NCBI GenBank assembly: GCA_963627995.1
Contig: CAVGCV010000001.1
Span: 198,290-262,289 of the forward strand
DNA from: UBA3839 sp963627995
GTDB lineage: Bacteria; Bacteroidota; Bacteroidia; Bacteroidales; Bacteroidaceae
Reading direction: 5' to 3'
DNA: 64,000 nucleotides
Part shown: one piece after another, positions 1-8,800 of the stretch
Layout: every line of letters starts with the position of its first letter
Position numbering within the stretch: the stretch's first letter is position 1
The notes under the pieces: model-generated
Database searches by the model: none
Told to the model about the DNA's origin: nothing
The model's input: the letters and a program-made list of their open reading frames with translations, nothing else
Position numbers and translations under genes: made by a program

Positions 1-145
1 GAAGTTGCGGACGACGCGGGGGAAGAGCGACTACGACGTGCTCCTGAAGCTGCTGCGCTTCGCCGTCGCCCGCGGCTTCTCGCAGGACGAGGCGCGGCGC
101 TGCTTGCGGCGCATCGTCGCGGAGGAGGGCGGGGACGGCGGCTGA
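1..145 (+). CDS. recX: RecX regulatory protein, C-terminal end (partial)
   Basis: The frame is open from the window edge and ends with TGA at 143-145, leaving 47 residues. The visible peptide contains YDVLLKLLRFAVARGFS followed by a cysteine/arginine-rich helix (RRCLRRIV), which resembles the last three-helix repeat of RecX. RecX proteins bind RecA and modulate its filament. Only the tail is seen, so the family call rests on a short match. The stop codon sits inside a small GC-rich hairpin, and the repeat element at 197-310 separates this gene from dus. Confidence 0.55.
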   Translation, partial: KLRTTRGKSDYDVLLKLLRFAVARGFSQDEARRCLRRIVAEEGGDGG

Positions 146-196
146 CGCCGCCCGGTGTCCGCTCCAAACACCTCGCATACAAACACTTGCGTCCGC

Positions 197-310
197 CCGG
201 AAAAACACTGCGGAGGGGCGGGAAAACGTCCGCGGAGAAAAATATTTTCCTCCGCGGACGAAACACATTTCCTCCGCAGAGCGAGGAAAAAAACACTGCG
301 GACGTTTTTC
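197..310. repeat. Inverted-repeat element, copy 1
   Basis: About 114 bp between recX and dus. The left arm reads GGAAAAACACTGCGGAG (199-215). The centre carries CGTCCGCGGAG, an AT-rich run, then CTCCGCGGACG (227-260). The right part repeats AAACACTGCGGACG. The same modules recur at 5515-5630, 11078-11190, 18685-18804, 30161-30289, 43464-43586 and 52490-52603, with a fragment at 61961-61989. No gene was seen inside it. Confidence 0.85.
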
Positions 311-326
311 GAACCATTGAACGGCA

Positions 327-1343
327 ATGAAAATCAGAGACTTGGACTTGGGCGAGCGGCCTGTCGTGCTGGCCCCGATGGAGGACGTGACCGACCAGGC
401 GTTCCGGCTCCTTTGCAAGGAGTTCGGCGCGTCGATGGTCTATTCGGAGTTCGTCAGCGCCGACGCGCTCATCCGCAGCGTGAACCGCTCGCTGGAGAAA
501 ATCCGCGTGAACGCCGCCGAGCGCCCCGTGGCCATCCAGATTTACGGGCGCGACGTGGACTCCATGGTCGAGGCGGCGCGGATCGTCGAGGCCGAGGCGC
601 GCCCCGACGTGCTCGACATCAACTTCGGCTGCCCCGTGAGGAAGGTGGCGGGCAAGGGCGCGGGCGCGGGGATGCTGCGCAACGTGCCGCTGCTGCTCGA
701 CATCGCGCGCGCCGTGGTGGCCGCCGTCCGCCTGCCCGTGACGGTGAAGACGCGCCTGGGCTGGGACGACGGCACGAAGAACATCGTGGAGCTGGCCGAG
801 CGGCTGCAGGACTGCGGCGTCGAGGCGCTGACCATCCACGGGCGCACGCGCAGCCAGATGTACACGGGGCAGGCCGACTGGACGCTCATCGGCGAGGTGA
901 AGCGCAACCCGCGGATGCGCATCCCCGTCATCGGCAACGGCGACATCGACTCGGCCGAGCGCGCCCTCGACGCCTTCGCCCGCTACGGCGTGGACGGCGT
1001 GATGGTGGGGCGCGCCACGTTCGGGCGGCCCTGGATTTTCCGCGAAATCCGCGCCCTGCTCGACACGGGACGCCCGGCCGCGGGCATGGACGCGGCGTGG
1101 AAGCTCGACGTGCTGCGGCGGCAGGTGCGCAAGAGCGTGGAGTGCTCCATGCGGCGCGCCGGCTGCCCCCGCAAGGCCACGGAGCTGGGCGGCATCATCC
1201 ACGTGCGCCGCCACCTGGCCTCCTCGCCCCTGTTCAAGGGCATCCCCGACTTCCGCGCGACCCGCGTGCGGATGCTCCGGGCCGAGACCGTGGACGAGCT
1301 CTTCGCCGTCCTCGACGAGGCCGCCGGGCGGCTGGGCGTTTAG
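327..1343 (+). CDS. dusB: tRNA-dihydrouridine synthase (Dus family)
   Basis: A 338-residue flavoenzyme that would reduce uridine to dihydrouridine in tRNA D-loops, using FMN and NADPH in the cytoplasm. The N-terminal APMEDVTDQAFR segment (residues 16-27) is the usual Dus opening. DINFGCPVRKVAGKGAG (98-114) holds the catalytic cysteine, Cys102. TIHGRTRSQMYTG and the later GNGDI and GVMVGRATFGRPW segments are the FMN phosphate-binding strands of the TIM barrel. Length is normal for the family. The start ATG lies 17 nt after repeat element copy 1. The DusB assignment, rather than DusA or DusC, is by general resemblance. Confidence 0.9.
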   Translation: MKIRDLDLGERPVVLAPMEDVTDQAFRLLCKEFGASMVYSEFVSADALIRSVNRSLEKIRVNAAERPVAIQIYGRDVDSMVEAARIVEAEARPDVLDINFGCPVRKVAGKGAGAGMLRNVPLLLDIARAVVAAVRLPVTVKTRLGWDDGTKNIVELAERLQDCGVEALTIHGRTRSQMYTGQADWTLIGEVKRNPRMRIPVIGNGDIDSAERALDAFARYGVDGVMVGRATFGRPWIFREIRALLDTGRPAAGMDAAWKLDVLRRQVRKSVECSMRRAGCPRKATELGGIIHVRRHLASSPLFKGIPDFRATRVRMLRAETVDELFAVLDEAAGRLGV

Positions 1344-1395
1344 TGAAATAAACCTAAAAAACGCCGTTCGGCCAGAAAGCCAACGAAATAAATAA

Positions 1396-1403
1396 TAACT
1401 TTG
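1396..1403 (+). promoter_or_regulatory. Bacteroidota -7 box for the FKBP cluster
   Basis: TAACTTTG matches the TAnnTTTG consensus. It lies 31 nt before the ATG at 1434, which rules out the upstream TTG (1401) in the same frame as a start codon. Confidence 0.65.
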
Positions 1404-1433
1404 CACGATTTCTGTAAAGATTGTAGGGAAAGA

Positions 1434-2042
1434 ATGGACAAACTTAGCTACGCGCTGGGACTGGGCATCGGCCAGCAGCTTCGGCAGATGGGGCTGAAAG
1501 ACGCCTTGAAGATAGAGGATTTCGCGCAGTCCGTCACGGACGTGCTGCGGGGCAACGAGCTGAAGGTGAGGAACACGGAGGCGCAGGGCATCGTCAATGC
1601 CTTCTTCGCCGAGCAGGAGAAGCGGCTCAAGGCCGAGAAGGCCGAGAGGGGCAGGCAGGCGATGGAGGAGGGGCGCGCGTTCCTCAGGGACAACGCGTCG
1701 CGTCCGGGCGTGGCGACCACGAAGAGCGGGCTGCAGTACGAGGTGCTCAGGGAGGGCGGCGGCAAGAGGCCGAAGGCCGCCGACAAGGTGCGCTGCCACT
1801 ACGAGGGAACGCTCATCGACGGCACCGTGTTCGACTCGTCCTACAGGCGCGGCGAGCCCGCCACGTTCGGGCTCAGCCAGGTCATCGCCGGCTGGACGGA
1901 GGGCCTGCAGCTCATGAGCGAGGGCGCGAAGTACCGCTTCTACATCCCCTACCTCCTGGGCTACGGCGAGGGCGGCGCGGGCGAGACGATTCCGCCGTTC
2001 GCGACGCTGGTTTTCGACGTGGAGCTGCTGGAGGTCCTCTGA
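1434..2042 (+). CDS. FKBP-type peptidyl-prolyl isomerase, cytoplasmic
   Basis: A 202-residue isomerase, first of three FKBPs in a row. It starts MDKLSYALG at an ATG 31 nt past a good -7 box. There is no signal peptide, so it should act in the cytoplasm. The N-terminal helical part (about residues 1-95, with repeated QLRQMG and FAQSVTDVL helices) resembles the dimerisation domain of FklB/Mip proteins. The FKBP fold fills the rest, with YEGTLIDGTVFDSSY and VIAGWTEGLQLM as the active-site strands and loop. The next gene starts 57 nt downstream, so cotranscription is likely. Confidence 0.88.
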   Translation: MDKLSYALGLGIGQQLRQMGLKDALKIEDFAQSVTDVLRGNELKVRNTEAQGIVNAFFAEQEKRLKAEKAERGRQAMEEGRAFLRDNASRPGVATTKSGLQYEVLREGGGKRPKAADKVRCHYEGTLIDGTVFDSSYRRGEPATFGLSQVIAGWTEGLQLMSEGAKYRFYIPYLLGYGEGGAGETIPPFATLVFDVELLEVL

Positions 2043-2099
2043 GCGAGGGACCCTCTGCGGGCGATAAAGGAACAACTTCAAAAAACATAAGGAAAAGCA

Positions 2100-2981
2100 A
2101 TGAAGAATCTTCTTTTTGTGGCGGCTGCGGCCGCCGCCGTGGCGCTCGCCTCGTGCGAGAGCGCGACAGTCAAGACTGAGTTCAACACCGAGGAGGACTC
2201 GCTGGCCTACAACTTCGGCCGCTACCAGGGCGAGGGCCTGAAGGAGGCGCTCCCCATGCAGTTCAACGTGGACTCGGCGCACATCGACGCGTTCATCAAG
2301 GGACTGAAGGAGGGCGCGTTCGACAAGGACGACAAGGACAGGGACGCCTACCTGCAGGGCGTGCAGATCGGCCAGCAGATTCAGCAGATGACCAAGGGCC
2401 TCTCGAACGAGGTGTATGAGGGCGACACGACCAAGACGGTGAACATCGGCAACATCGTGGCCGGCATCCTCGCCGCCATCAAGCCCGAGGCCGGCAAGGC
2501 GGACAGCGTGTGCCGGGCCGAGGCGCAGGAGGCGCAGGGCAAGTTCATGGACTACATGAACAAGCTTCAGGAGAAGAAGATGGAGAAGCAGTACGGCGAC
2601 CAGAAGAAGAAGAACGAGGCCTACCTGGAGACCAACAAGAAGGCCGAGGGCGTCGTCACCCTGCCCAGCGGCGTGCAGTACAAGGTGCTGGCCGAGGGCA
2701 AGGGCGACCTGCCGACGGACTCCACCGTCGTGAAGTGCCACTACGAGGGCAAGCTCATCGACGGCACCGTGTTCGACTCGTCCTACGAGCGCAGCGAGCC
2801 GTTCGAGGTGAACATGGCCGCGCCGCGCGTCATCAAGGGCTGGGCCGAGGTGCTGAAGCTCATGCCGGCCGGCTCGAAGTGGGAAGTGACGATACCCGCC
2901 GACCAGGCCTACGGGGCGCAGGACATGGGCCAGATCAAGCCGTTCTCGACGCTCATCTTCACCATCGAGGTCTTGAAATAA
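2100..2981 (+). CDS. FKBP-type peptidyl-prolyl isomerase, lipoprotein
   Basis: A 293-residue FKBP with an alanine-rich signal peptide ending in the lipobox LASC (Cys19), so it is predicted to be a membrane-anchored periplasmic lipoprotein. After the anchor comes a helical FklB/Mip-like domain (DSLAYNFGRYQGEGLKEAL and following, about residues 33-150). A lysine-rich helix is followed by the catalytic domain from about residue 195, which contains YEGKLIDGTVFDSSY and VIKGWAEVLKLMPAGSKW. A purine-rich ribosome-binding region (AAGGAAAAG) precedes the ATG. Its catalytic domain is close to those of the genes on both sides, pointing to tandem duplication. Confidence 0.9.
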   Translation: MKNLLFVAAAAAAVALASCESATVKTEFNTEEDSLAYNFGRYQGEGLKEALPMQFNVDSAHIDAFIKGLKEGAFDKDDKDRDAYLQGVQIGQQIQQMTKGLSNEVYEGDTTKTVNIGNIVAGILAAIKPEAGKADSVCRAEAQEAQGKFMDYMNKLQEKKMEKQYGDQKKKNEAYLETNKKAEGVVTLPSGVQYKVLAEGKGDLPTDSTVVKCHYEGKLIDGTVFDSSYERSEPFEVNMAAPRVIKGWAEVLKLMPAGSKWEVTIPADQAYGAQDMGQIKPFSTLIFTIEVLK

Positions 2982-2996
2982 CGGAAACAAGGAACA

Positions 2997-3040
2997 GGCT
3001 GCGCGCCCTCCGCCGAGGAGGGCCCGCAGCCCCTATTTTC
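2997..3040 (+). terminator. Hairpin with U-rich tail between the second and third FKBP genes
   Basis: Outer stem GGCTGCG (2997-3003) pairs with CGCAGCC (3025-3031), and inner stem GCCCTCC (3005-3011) pairs with GGAGGGC (3017-3023), followed by CCCTATTTTC. It looks like an intrinsic terminator or attenuator inside the cluster, ending a few bases before the next ATG. Confidence 0.6.
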
Positions 3041-3046
3041 TGAACC

Positions 3047-3958
3047 ATGAAACGCATCATCCTCTTGGCATCGCTCGCGGTGCTCTCCGCCGCCCTGACG
3101 ACGGCCGGCGCGAAGAATCCCAAAAAGAAGAAAAAGCAGGGGGCGGCATACGTGCTGCCGAAGCCCGAGCTGAAGAACGACGGCGACTCGACGGCCTACC
3201 TGCTCGGCATCAGCCAGTCGGAAGGCCTGAAGGCCTACATGCAGCAGCAGCTCAAGGTCGACACCGCCTATGTCGGCCAGTTTGTCAAGGGCATCATGGA
3301 CCGCGCGTCCATCGACGCCGCCGACAAGGAGGCGCACGCTTACCAGGCCGGCCTGCAGGTGGGCGGCCAGGTTGAGCAGATGGCGCAGTCACTGTCGAAG
3401 GACTACTATGCGGCCACGCCCGAGAAGACCGTCGGCGCGCGCGTCGTGGCCGCCGGCATCGTGGCCGGGCTGCTCGGGCAGAGCGAGCTGACCGCCGACA
3501 GCGCGATGGCGAGGTTCCGCCCCATCATGGAGGCGCGCCAGAAGGCCAACAGCGAGGCCCTGTACGGCGCGAACCGCGCGGCGGGCGAGCAGTGGCTGGC
3601 GGAGAACAAGAAGAAGGAGGGGGTGGTCACCCTGCCCAGCGGCTTGCAGTACAAGGTGCTGGCCGAGGGCAAGGGCGCGGTGCCGACGGCCAGCCAGCGT
3701 GTGAGGGTGAACTACGAGGGGCACCTCATCGACGGCACCGAGTTCGACTCCTCCTACAAGCGCAACCAGCCCGCCACGTTCGGGGCCAGCCAGGTCATCA
3801 AGGGCTGGACGGAGGCGCTGTGCCGCATGCCCGTCGGCTCGAAGTGGGAGCTGTACGTCCCCTACGACCTGGCCTACGGCGAGCGCGAGACGGGGAAGAT
3901 CAAGCCCTACTCCGCGCTCATCTTCACGGTGGAGCTGCTCGAGATAGTCGATGAATAA
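3047..3958 (+). CDS. FKBP-type peptidyl-prolyl isomerase, exported
   Basis: A 303-residue FKBP with a cleavable signal peptide (MKRIILLASLAVLSAALTTA, cut after about AGA) and no lipobox cysteine, so it is predicted to be soluble in the periplasm. A poly-lysine patch (KNPKKKKKQG) follows the cleavage site. The layout matches the preceding gene: a helical domain with YLLGISQSEGLKAY, then the catalytic domain with YEGHLIDGTEFDSSY and VIKGWTEALCRMPVGSKW. It should fold or isomerise envelope proteins. A terminator-like hairpin lies just upstream, so its level may be set by read-through. Confidence 0.9.
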   Translation: MKRIILLASLAVLSAALTTAGAKNPKKKKKQGAAYVLPKPELKNDGDSTAYLLGISQSEGLKAYMQQQLKVDTAYVGQFVKGIMDRASIDAADKEAHAYQAGLQVGGQVEQMAQSLSKDYYAATPEKTVGARVVAAGIVAGLLGQSELTADSAMARFRPIMEARQKANSEALYGANRAAGEQWLAENKKKEGVVTLPSGLQYKVLAEGKGAVPTASQRVRVNYEGHLIDGTEFDSSYKRNQPATFGASQVIKGWTEALCRMPVGSKWELYVPYDLAYGERETGKIKPYSALIFTVELLEIVDE

Positions 3959-3997
3959 GACTGCGCGCGACCCCGCCCCCGGGTGCTTCCGTGCTAC

Positions 3998-4035
3998 AAA
4001 AAGAGTGCCAAGTCTAACGATTTGGCACTCTTTTT
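3998..4035. terminator. Intrinsic terminator after the FKBP cluster
   Basis: AAAAAGAGTGCCAA (3998-4011) pairs perfectly with TTGGCACTCTTTTT (4022-4035). A- and T-runs on the two sides make it usable in either direction. Confidence 0.9.
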
Positions 4036-4079
4036 GCGCTTTTTGCGACATTCTTGGTGCGCAGAACGGAATAAATGCC

Positions 4080-4087
4080 TAAATTTG
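4080..4087 (+). promoter_or_regulatory. -7 box for the Lrp-like gene
   Basis: TAAATTTG fits TAnnTTTG and lies 20 nt before the ATG at 4108. An in-frame ATG at 4075 is upstream of this box and is therefore unlikely to be the start. Confidence 0.6.
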
Positions 4088-4107
4088 CGCGAATCGGACA
4101 ACGAACC

Positions 4108-4581
4108 ATGGAAAAAATAGACAAACTCGACAAGCAAATCATGGACATCATCTCGGGCAACGCGCGCATTCCGTTCAAGGACGTGGCGCAGGCCTGCGGC
4201 GTGTCCCGCGCGGCCATCCACCAGCGCGTGCAGCGGCTCATCGACATGAATGTCATCGTGGGCTCCGGCTACCACGTCAACCCCAAGAGCCTCGGCTACA
4301 ACACCTGCACCTACGTGGGCATCCGGCTGGAGAAGGGGTCGATGTACAAGCGCGTGGTCGAGGAACTGCAGGACATTCCCGAAATCGTGGAGTGCCACTA
4401 CACGACGGGCCCCTACACGATGCTCGTCAAGCTCTACGCCCGCGACAACGAGCAGCTGATGGAGCTGCTCAACACGAAGATACAGGGCATTCCCGGCGTC
4501 GACTCCACCGAGACGCTCATCTCGCTCGACCAGAGCATCAAGAAGGAAGTCCCCATCATCGTGAACGACGACGACCAATAA
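4108..4581 (+). CDS. Lrp/AsnC-family transcriptional regulator
   Basis: A 157-residue feast/famine regulator. The N-terminal winged helix-turn-helix spans about residues 5-60 (IMDIISGNARIPFKDVAQAC, then SRAAIHQRVQRLIDMNVI). The C-terminal RAM effector domain covers about residues 70-145 and includes ECHYTTGPYTMLVKLYA. Such proteins bind amino acids and assemble as octamers on DNA. The effector and targets cannot be read from the sequence. A promoter and the terminator at 3998-4035 separate it from the FKBPs. The DUF4491 gene follows 28 nt later. Confidence 0.9.
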   Translation: MEKIDKLDKQIMDIISGNARIPFKDVAQACGVSRAAIHQRVQRLIDMNVIVGSGYHVNPKSLGYNTCTYVGIRLEKGSMYKRVVEELQDIPEIVECHYTTGPYTMLVKLYARDNEQLMELLNTKIQGIPGVDSTETLISLDQSIKKEVPIIVNDDDQ

Positions 4582-4609
4582 CCGGCGGCAAGCCACAACC
4601 GACCACCCC

Positions 4610-4915
4610 ATGCACTTCGAGGGCCTCCTTATCGGCGTAGCCACCTTCCTCATCATCGGCGTATTCCACCCCATTGTCATCAAGGCCGAGTACTACACGG
4701 GCACGCGCTTCTGGTGGGTGTTCCTCGTGGTGGGCGTCCTCGCGCTGCTCGCCGGCCTCCTCTTCGTGGAGAACGTGCTGCTCAACGCCGTCATCGGCGC
4801 GTTCGCCTTCTCCTCGTTCTGGGCCATCGGCGAGCTCTTCCAGCAGGAGCAGCGCGTGAAGAAGGGGTGGTTCCCGCGCAACCCGAAGCGCCGCTACAAG
4901 TGGGACGCGGACTGA
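4610..4915 (+). CDS. Small membrane protein, DUF4491 family
   Basis: A 101-residue protein with three hydrophobic segments (about residues 5-22, 33-52 and 56-75) and a basic C-terminus (FPRNPKRRYKWDAD). The opening FEGLLIGVATFLIIGVFHPIVIKAEYY is characteristic of the Bacteroidota DUF4491 family, whose function is unknown to me. It probably shares a transcript with the Lrp-like regulator. The gene ends 78 nt from the end of a convergent thioesterase gene, and no clear terminator is seen in that gap. Confidence 0.75.
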   Translation: MHFEGLLIGVATFLIIGVFHPIVIKAEYYTGTRFWWVFLVVGVLALLAGLLFVENVLLNAVIGAFAFSSFWAIGELFQQEQRVKKGWFPRNPKRRYKWDAD

Positions 4916-4993
4916 CCCGCCCCACCTCTCTTTCCTGGCGGGGCAGCCCTCCGCCGTCCTCCCGTTTCCCCTTATTCCCCCGCCTGCGCGAAC

Positions 4994-5410
4994 TCAATTC
5001 CCCGCCTGCGCGAAGTACGGCGCGAACACCTCGTTGAGCTGCTCGCAGTCGGACAGCTTCCCGCCGACGAGGCACACCGCGTCCACCTGCGCGCGGATGG
5101 AGAGCTTCTCGTCGCTGGCGCGGAAGATGTCCTGCATGAACACGTAGCGCAGCCCCTCCTTCCTGACCCACAGGCGCGAGACGAACTCGTCGCCGCTGCG
5201 GAGCGGGGTCTTGAACTGCATGGCGAGCCGCGCCACCACGCAGTCGATGCCCTCGTCGTGGAGCCGCGCGAAGCTCACGTTGTGGGCGAGCAGGAACTCG
5301 TGGCGCGTGTGCTCCGTGTAGTGCTGGTAGTTGGCGTTGTTCACGATTCCCTGCAGGTCGCACTCGTAGTCGCGCACCTTCATCCTTAGCTCGTAGATGT
5401 ATTTTCCCAT
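4994..5410 (-). CDS. Acyl-CoA thioesterase, YbgC/4-hydroxybenzoyl-CoA thioesterase-like
   Basis: A 138-residue hot-dog-fold protein. CDLQGIVNNANYQHYTEHTR (residues 17-36) carries the conserved aspartate (Asp18) and the start of the long central helix of this family. Members hydrolyse acyl-CoA or acyl-ACP thioesters in the cytoplasm. The start was placed at MGKYIYEL because a -7 box lies 29 nt upstream, and longer readings in the frame run through the repeat element. Confidence 0.8.
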   Translation of the reverse strand: MGKYIYELRMKVRDYECDLQGIVNNANYQHYTEHTRHEFLLAHNVSFARLHDEGIDCVVARLAMQFKTPLRSGDEFVSRLWVRKEGLRYVFMQDIFRASDEKLSIRAQVDAVCLVGGKLSDCEQLNEVFAPYFAQAGN

Positions 5411-5438
5411 TTTTTCCGTATGCAATAGTTTCCGGCTG

Positions 5439-5446
5439 CAAAGGTA
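5439..5446 (-). promoter_or_regulatory. -7 box for the thioesterase gene
   Basis: CAAAGGTA on the plus strand reads TACCTTTG on the minus strand, 29 nt before the thioesterase ATG. Confidence 0.55.
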
Positions 5447-5514
5447 GTGAAAAATCCTCCAATCCAGCCCGCCCCGCCCTTTCTTAGCCTGCGGGCGCGG
5501 CGGCGGACGTCGCG

Positions 5515-5630
5515 CGGAAAACGTCCGCAGTGTTTTCCCTTCCGCTCCGCGGAGAAAAACTTTTTCGTCCGCGGACGAAAAAGTTTTTCTCCGCGGAGAT
5601 CCCCGGCGCTCCTCCGCAGTGTTTTTCCGG
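5515..5630. repeat. Inverted-repeat element, copy 2, with a perfect 54-bp palindrome
   Basis: The outer arms are GTCCGCAGTGTTTTCC and CCTCCGCAGTGTTTTTCCGG. Positions 5545-5598 form an uninterrupted palindrome that begins CTCCGCGGAGAAAAAC, is centred on GTCCG|CGGAC (5571/5572), and mirrors back to GTTTTTCTCCGCGGAG. The element lies in the divergent gap between the thioesterase and DUF2723 genes. The rest of that 468-bp gap holds the two promoters and GC-rich sequence with nothing recognised. Confidence 0.88.
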
Positions 5631-5803
5631 CCGCCTCCAAGCGCCTGTCCGTGAGCGGCTTGCCATTTTGCGGCGGCGGCTGCGGCTGGCTTCCGCGCGG
5701 GCGGCGGCAGGACGGCGGCCGAGGAGGGGGCGGAAGCGGCGGGCGCCGGAGGCAAAAATCGTTAATCTTCAGCGGAAAGCGCGGAGCGTCCGGCGAAAAT
5801 GCG

Positions 5804-5811
5804 TAACTTTG
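5804..5811 (+). promoter_or_regulatory. -7 box for the DUF2723 operon
   Basis: TAACTTTG fits TAnnTTTG, 68 nt before the preferred ATG (5879). Confidence 0.6.
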
Positions 5812-5878
5812 CCCCTTGTTGCGCCGGCGTGCCAGGCGGGCCGGCATGGAATGTTTTTTTCAACTTCGCATATTTAGG

Positions 5879-8800
5879 ATGAAAACGTACAAACTTGTGA
5901 ACAACCTCACGGGTTGGCTCGTGTTCGCGGTGGCGGCCTGCACGTACTGCCCCACGATTGAGCCGACGGCGAGCTTTTGGGACTGCCCGGAGTTCATTAC
6001 AACGGCAACGAAGATGGAGGTGGGGCACCCGCCCGGCGCGCCGTTCTTCATGATTTTCGGCAAGTTCTTCACGCTCTTCGCGAGCGACGCGACGCAGGTG
6101 GCCCGGACGATCAATACGATGTCGGCGCTGCTGAGCGCGGGCTGCGTCCTGTTCCTCTTCTGGAGCGTGACGCACCTGGCCAGGCGGCTGCTCGTGCGCG
6201 ACGGCGAGGAGGTGCCTGCCGGCAAACTGGTGGCCGTCATGGCCAGCGGCGTGGCCGGCGCGCTCATCTACGCGTGGAGCGACACGTTCTGGTTTTCGGC
6301 CGTGGAGGGCGAGGTCTACGCGTTCTCGTCGTTCTTCACGGCGCTGGTGTTCTGGCTGATCCTGAAGTGGGAGGACTGCGCCGACGAGCCGCACAGCGAC
6401 CGCTGGCTGGTGCTGATCGCCTACCTGACGGGCCTGAGCATCGGCGTGCACCTGCTCAACCTGCTCTGCATCCCGGCCATCGTGCTGGTGGTCTACTACA
6501 AGAAGAGCAAGGCCCCGACGGCCTGGGGCTCGCTGCTGGTGCTGGCCGTGTCGGTGCTGCTGGTGGGGGCGGTGCTCTACGGCATCGTGCCGGGCATCGT
6601 GAAGATGGGCGGCGGCTTCGAGCTGCTGTTCGTCAACGCCCTCGGCATGCCGTTCAACACGGGCCTCTACGTCTACCTCGCGCTGCTGGTGGGCTCGCTC
6701 GTGTGGGCGCTGTGGGAGACGGTGGCGCTGCGGAGCGCGCGGCGCATGCGGGTGGCGTTCCTCGTGAGCACGGCCCTGCTGGGCATCCCGTTCTACGGCC
6801 ACGGCGTGTCGAGCGTCGTCTTCGGCGCCGTGGCGCTGGCGGTGCTTGCCGTCGTCGTGTTCAGGAGCAGCCGCGCGACCCCCCGCCTGCTGAACACGAC
6901 GCTCCTGTGCATGACGCTCATCACCGTGGGCTACTCCTCGTACGCCATCATCGTCATCCGCTCGACGGCCAACCCGCCGATGGACCAGAACTCGCCGGAG
7001 GACGTGTTCACGCTGGGCGAGTACCTGGGCCGCGAGCAGTATGGCGACCGCCCGCTCTTCTGGGGCCCCACCTACAAGTCGCAGCCCGAGATTGTCGAGA
7101 GCGGCGGCATGCTGAGGTACAACATCGAGAAAGGCGCGGCGCAGTACCAGCGCAAGGAGAAGGCCTCGCCCGACGAGCCCGACCGCTACTACGTGGCCAA
7201 CGAGAAGTTCGACTACGTGTACCCCGCCGACCAGTGCATGCTCTTCCCCCGCATCTACAGCAGCAGCCAGAACCACCCGAAGCTCTACGAACAGTGGCTG
7301 GGGCAGATGCACACGAAGACGGTGAGCTACGCGATTCCCGGCGAGGGCTCGCGCACGGTCGAGGTGCCCTCCCAGCTCGACAACATGAAGTTCTTCTTCA
7401 CCTACCAGCTCAACTTCATGTACTGGCGCTACTTCCTCTGGAACTTTGCCGGGCGGCAGAACGACATCCAGAGCGGCGGCGAGCTGGAGCACGGCAACTG
7501 GCTGACGGGCATCCCGCTCATCGACAACGCGCGCCTGGGCGACCAGAGCCTCCTGCCCGAGGAGCTGCGGGCGAACAAGGGGCACAACGTGTTCTTCTGC
7601 CTGCCGCTCATCCTGGGCGTCGTCGGCTTCTTCTGGCAGGCCTTCCGGGGCGCGCGCGGCGTGCAGCAGTTCTGGGTGGTGTTCTTCCTGTTCTTCATGA
7701 CGGGCATCGCCATCGTTCTCTACCTGAACCAGCCGCCGGGGCAGCCGCGCGAGCGCGACTACGCCTACGCCGGCTCGTTCTACGCCTTCACGATGTGGTG
7801 CGGACTGGGCGTCGCGGCCATCTACGAGGGGCTGCGCCGCCTGCTCGGGACGAGGAGGCCGCGCGCGGCGAGCTTGGCCGCGGCGTGCGTGGCCGTCGTC
7901 CCGGCCGTGGCCATCCCCCTGCAGATGGTGAGCCAGACGTGGGACGACCACGACCGCTCGGGGCGCTACCTCTGCCGCGACTTCGGGCTGAACTACCTGG
8001 AGACCGTCCCGCACGACGGCGTGATCTTCACCAACGGCGACAACGACACGTTCCCCCTCTGGTACAACGAGGACACGGAGGGCAACCGCACGGACGTGCG
8101 CGTGTGCAACCTGTCGTACCTCCAGACCGACTGGTACATCGACCAGATGAAGCGGCCGGCCTACGAGGGCGAGGGACAGTCGTCGCCGCTGCCCATCACG
8201 TGGAAGCGCTACGACTACACGACGGGCCAGCACGAGGTGACCGACGTGAACCCCACGCTCGACGCGGGCGACTTCGCCGGCATGAAGGCCAAGGACTTCG
8301 TGGCCCTCATGTACGAGGCCGAGCCGGAGATAGCGCGGAAGATATGGGGCGACGAGCCCTTCGAGCTGAAGAACGTCATCGAGAAGTTCGTCCTCAGGCA
8401 CAACCTCCCGGCCGAGTACCGGGCCTACGCCGACGTGCTCCCCTCGTGCATCCCGACCGACACGGTGTACATCAACGTCGACAAGGACGCCGTGCGCCGC
8501 TCGGGCATGAAGATTCCGGGCGACTCCATCCCCGACCGCATGGAGATAGACCTCGCGGGGCAGGGACGCGTGACGAAGAGCTTCATGATGATGCTGGAGG
8601 TAATCGCGCAGAGCAACTTCTCGCGCCCGCTCTACATGGCGACCACCGTGGGGCCCAGCAACTACGGCAGCCTCTATCGCCACTTCGTACAGGAGGGCAT
8701 GGCGTGGCGCATCACGCCGTTCGTCTACCCGCAGAACAAGGTGCAGATGACCGTGGTCGACACGGACAGGATGTACGACAACATGATGGGCAAGTACCGC

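Noticed and set aside
1401..1436. TTG start giving 11 more residues for the first FKBP
   Set aside because: The codon overlaps the -7 promoter box, so it would not be in the transcript.
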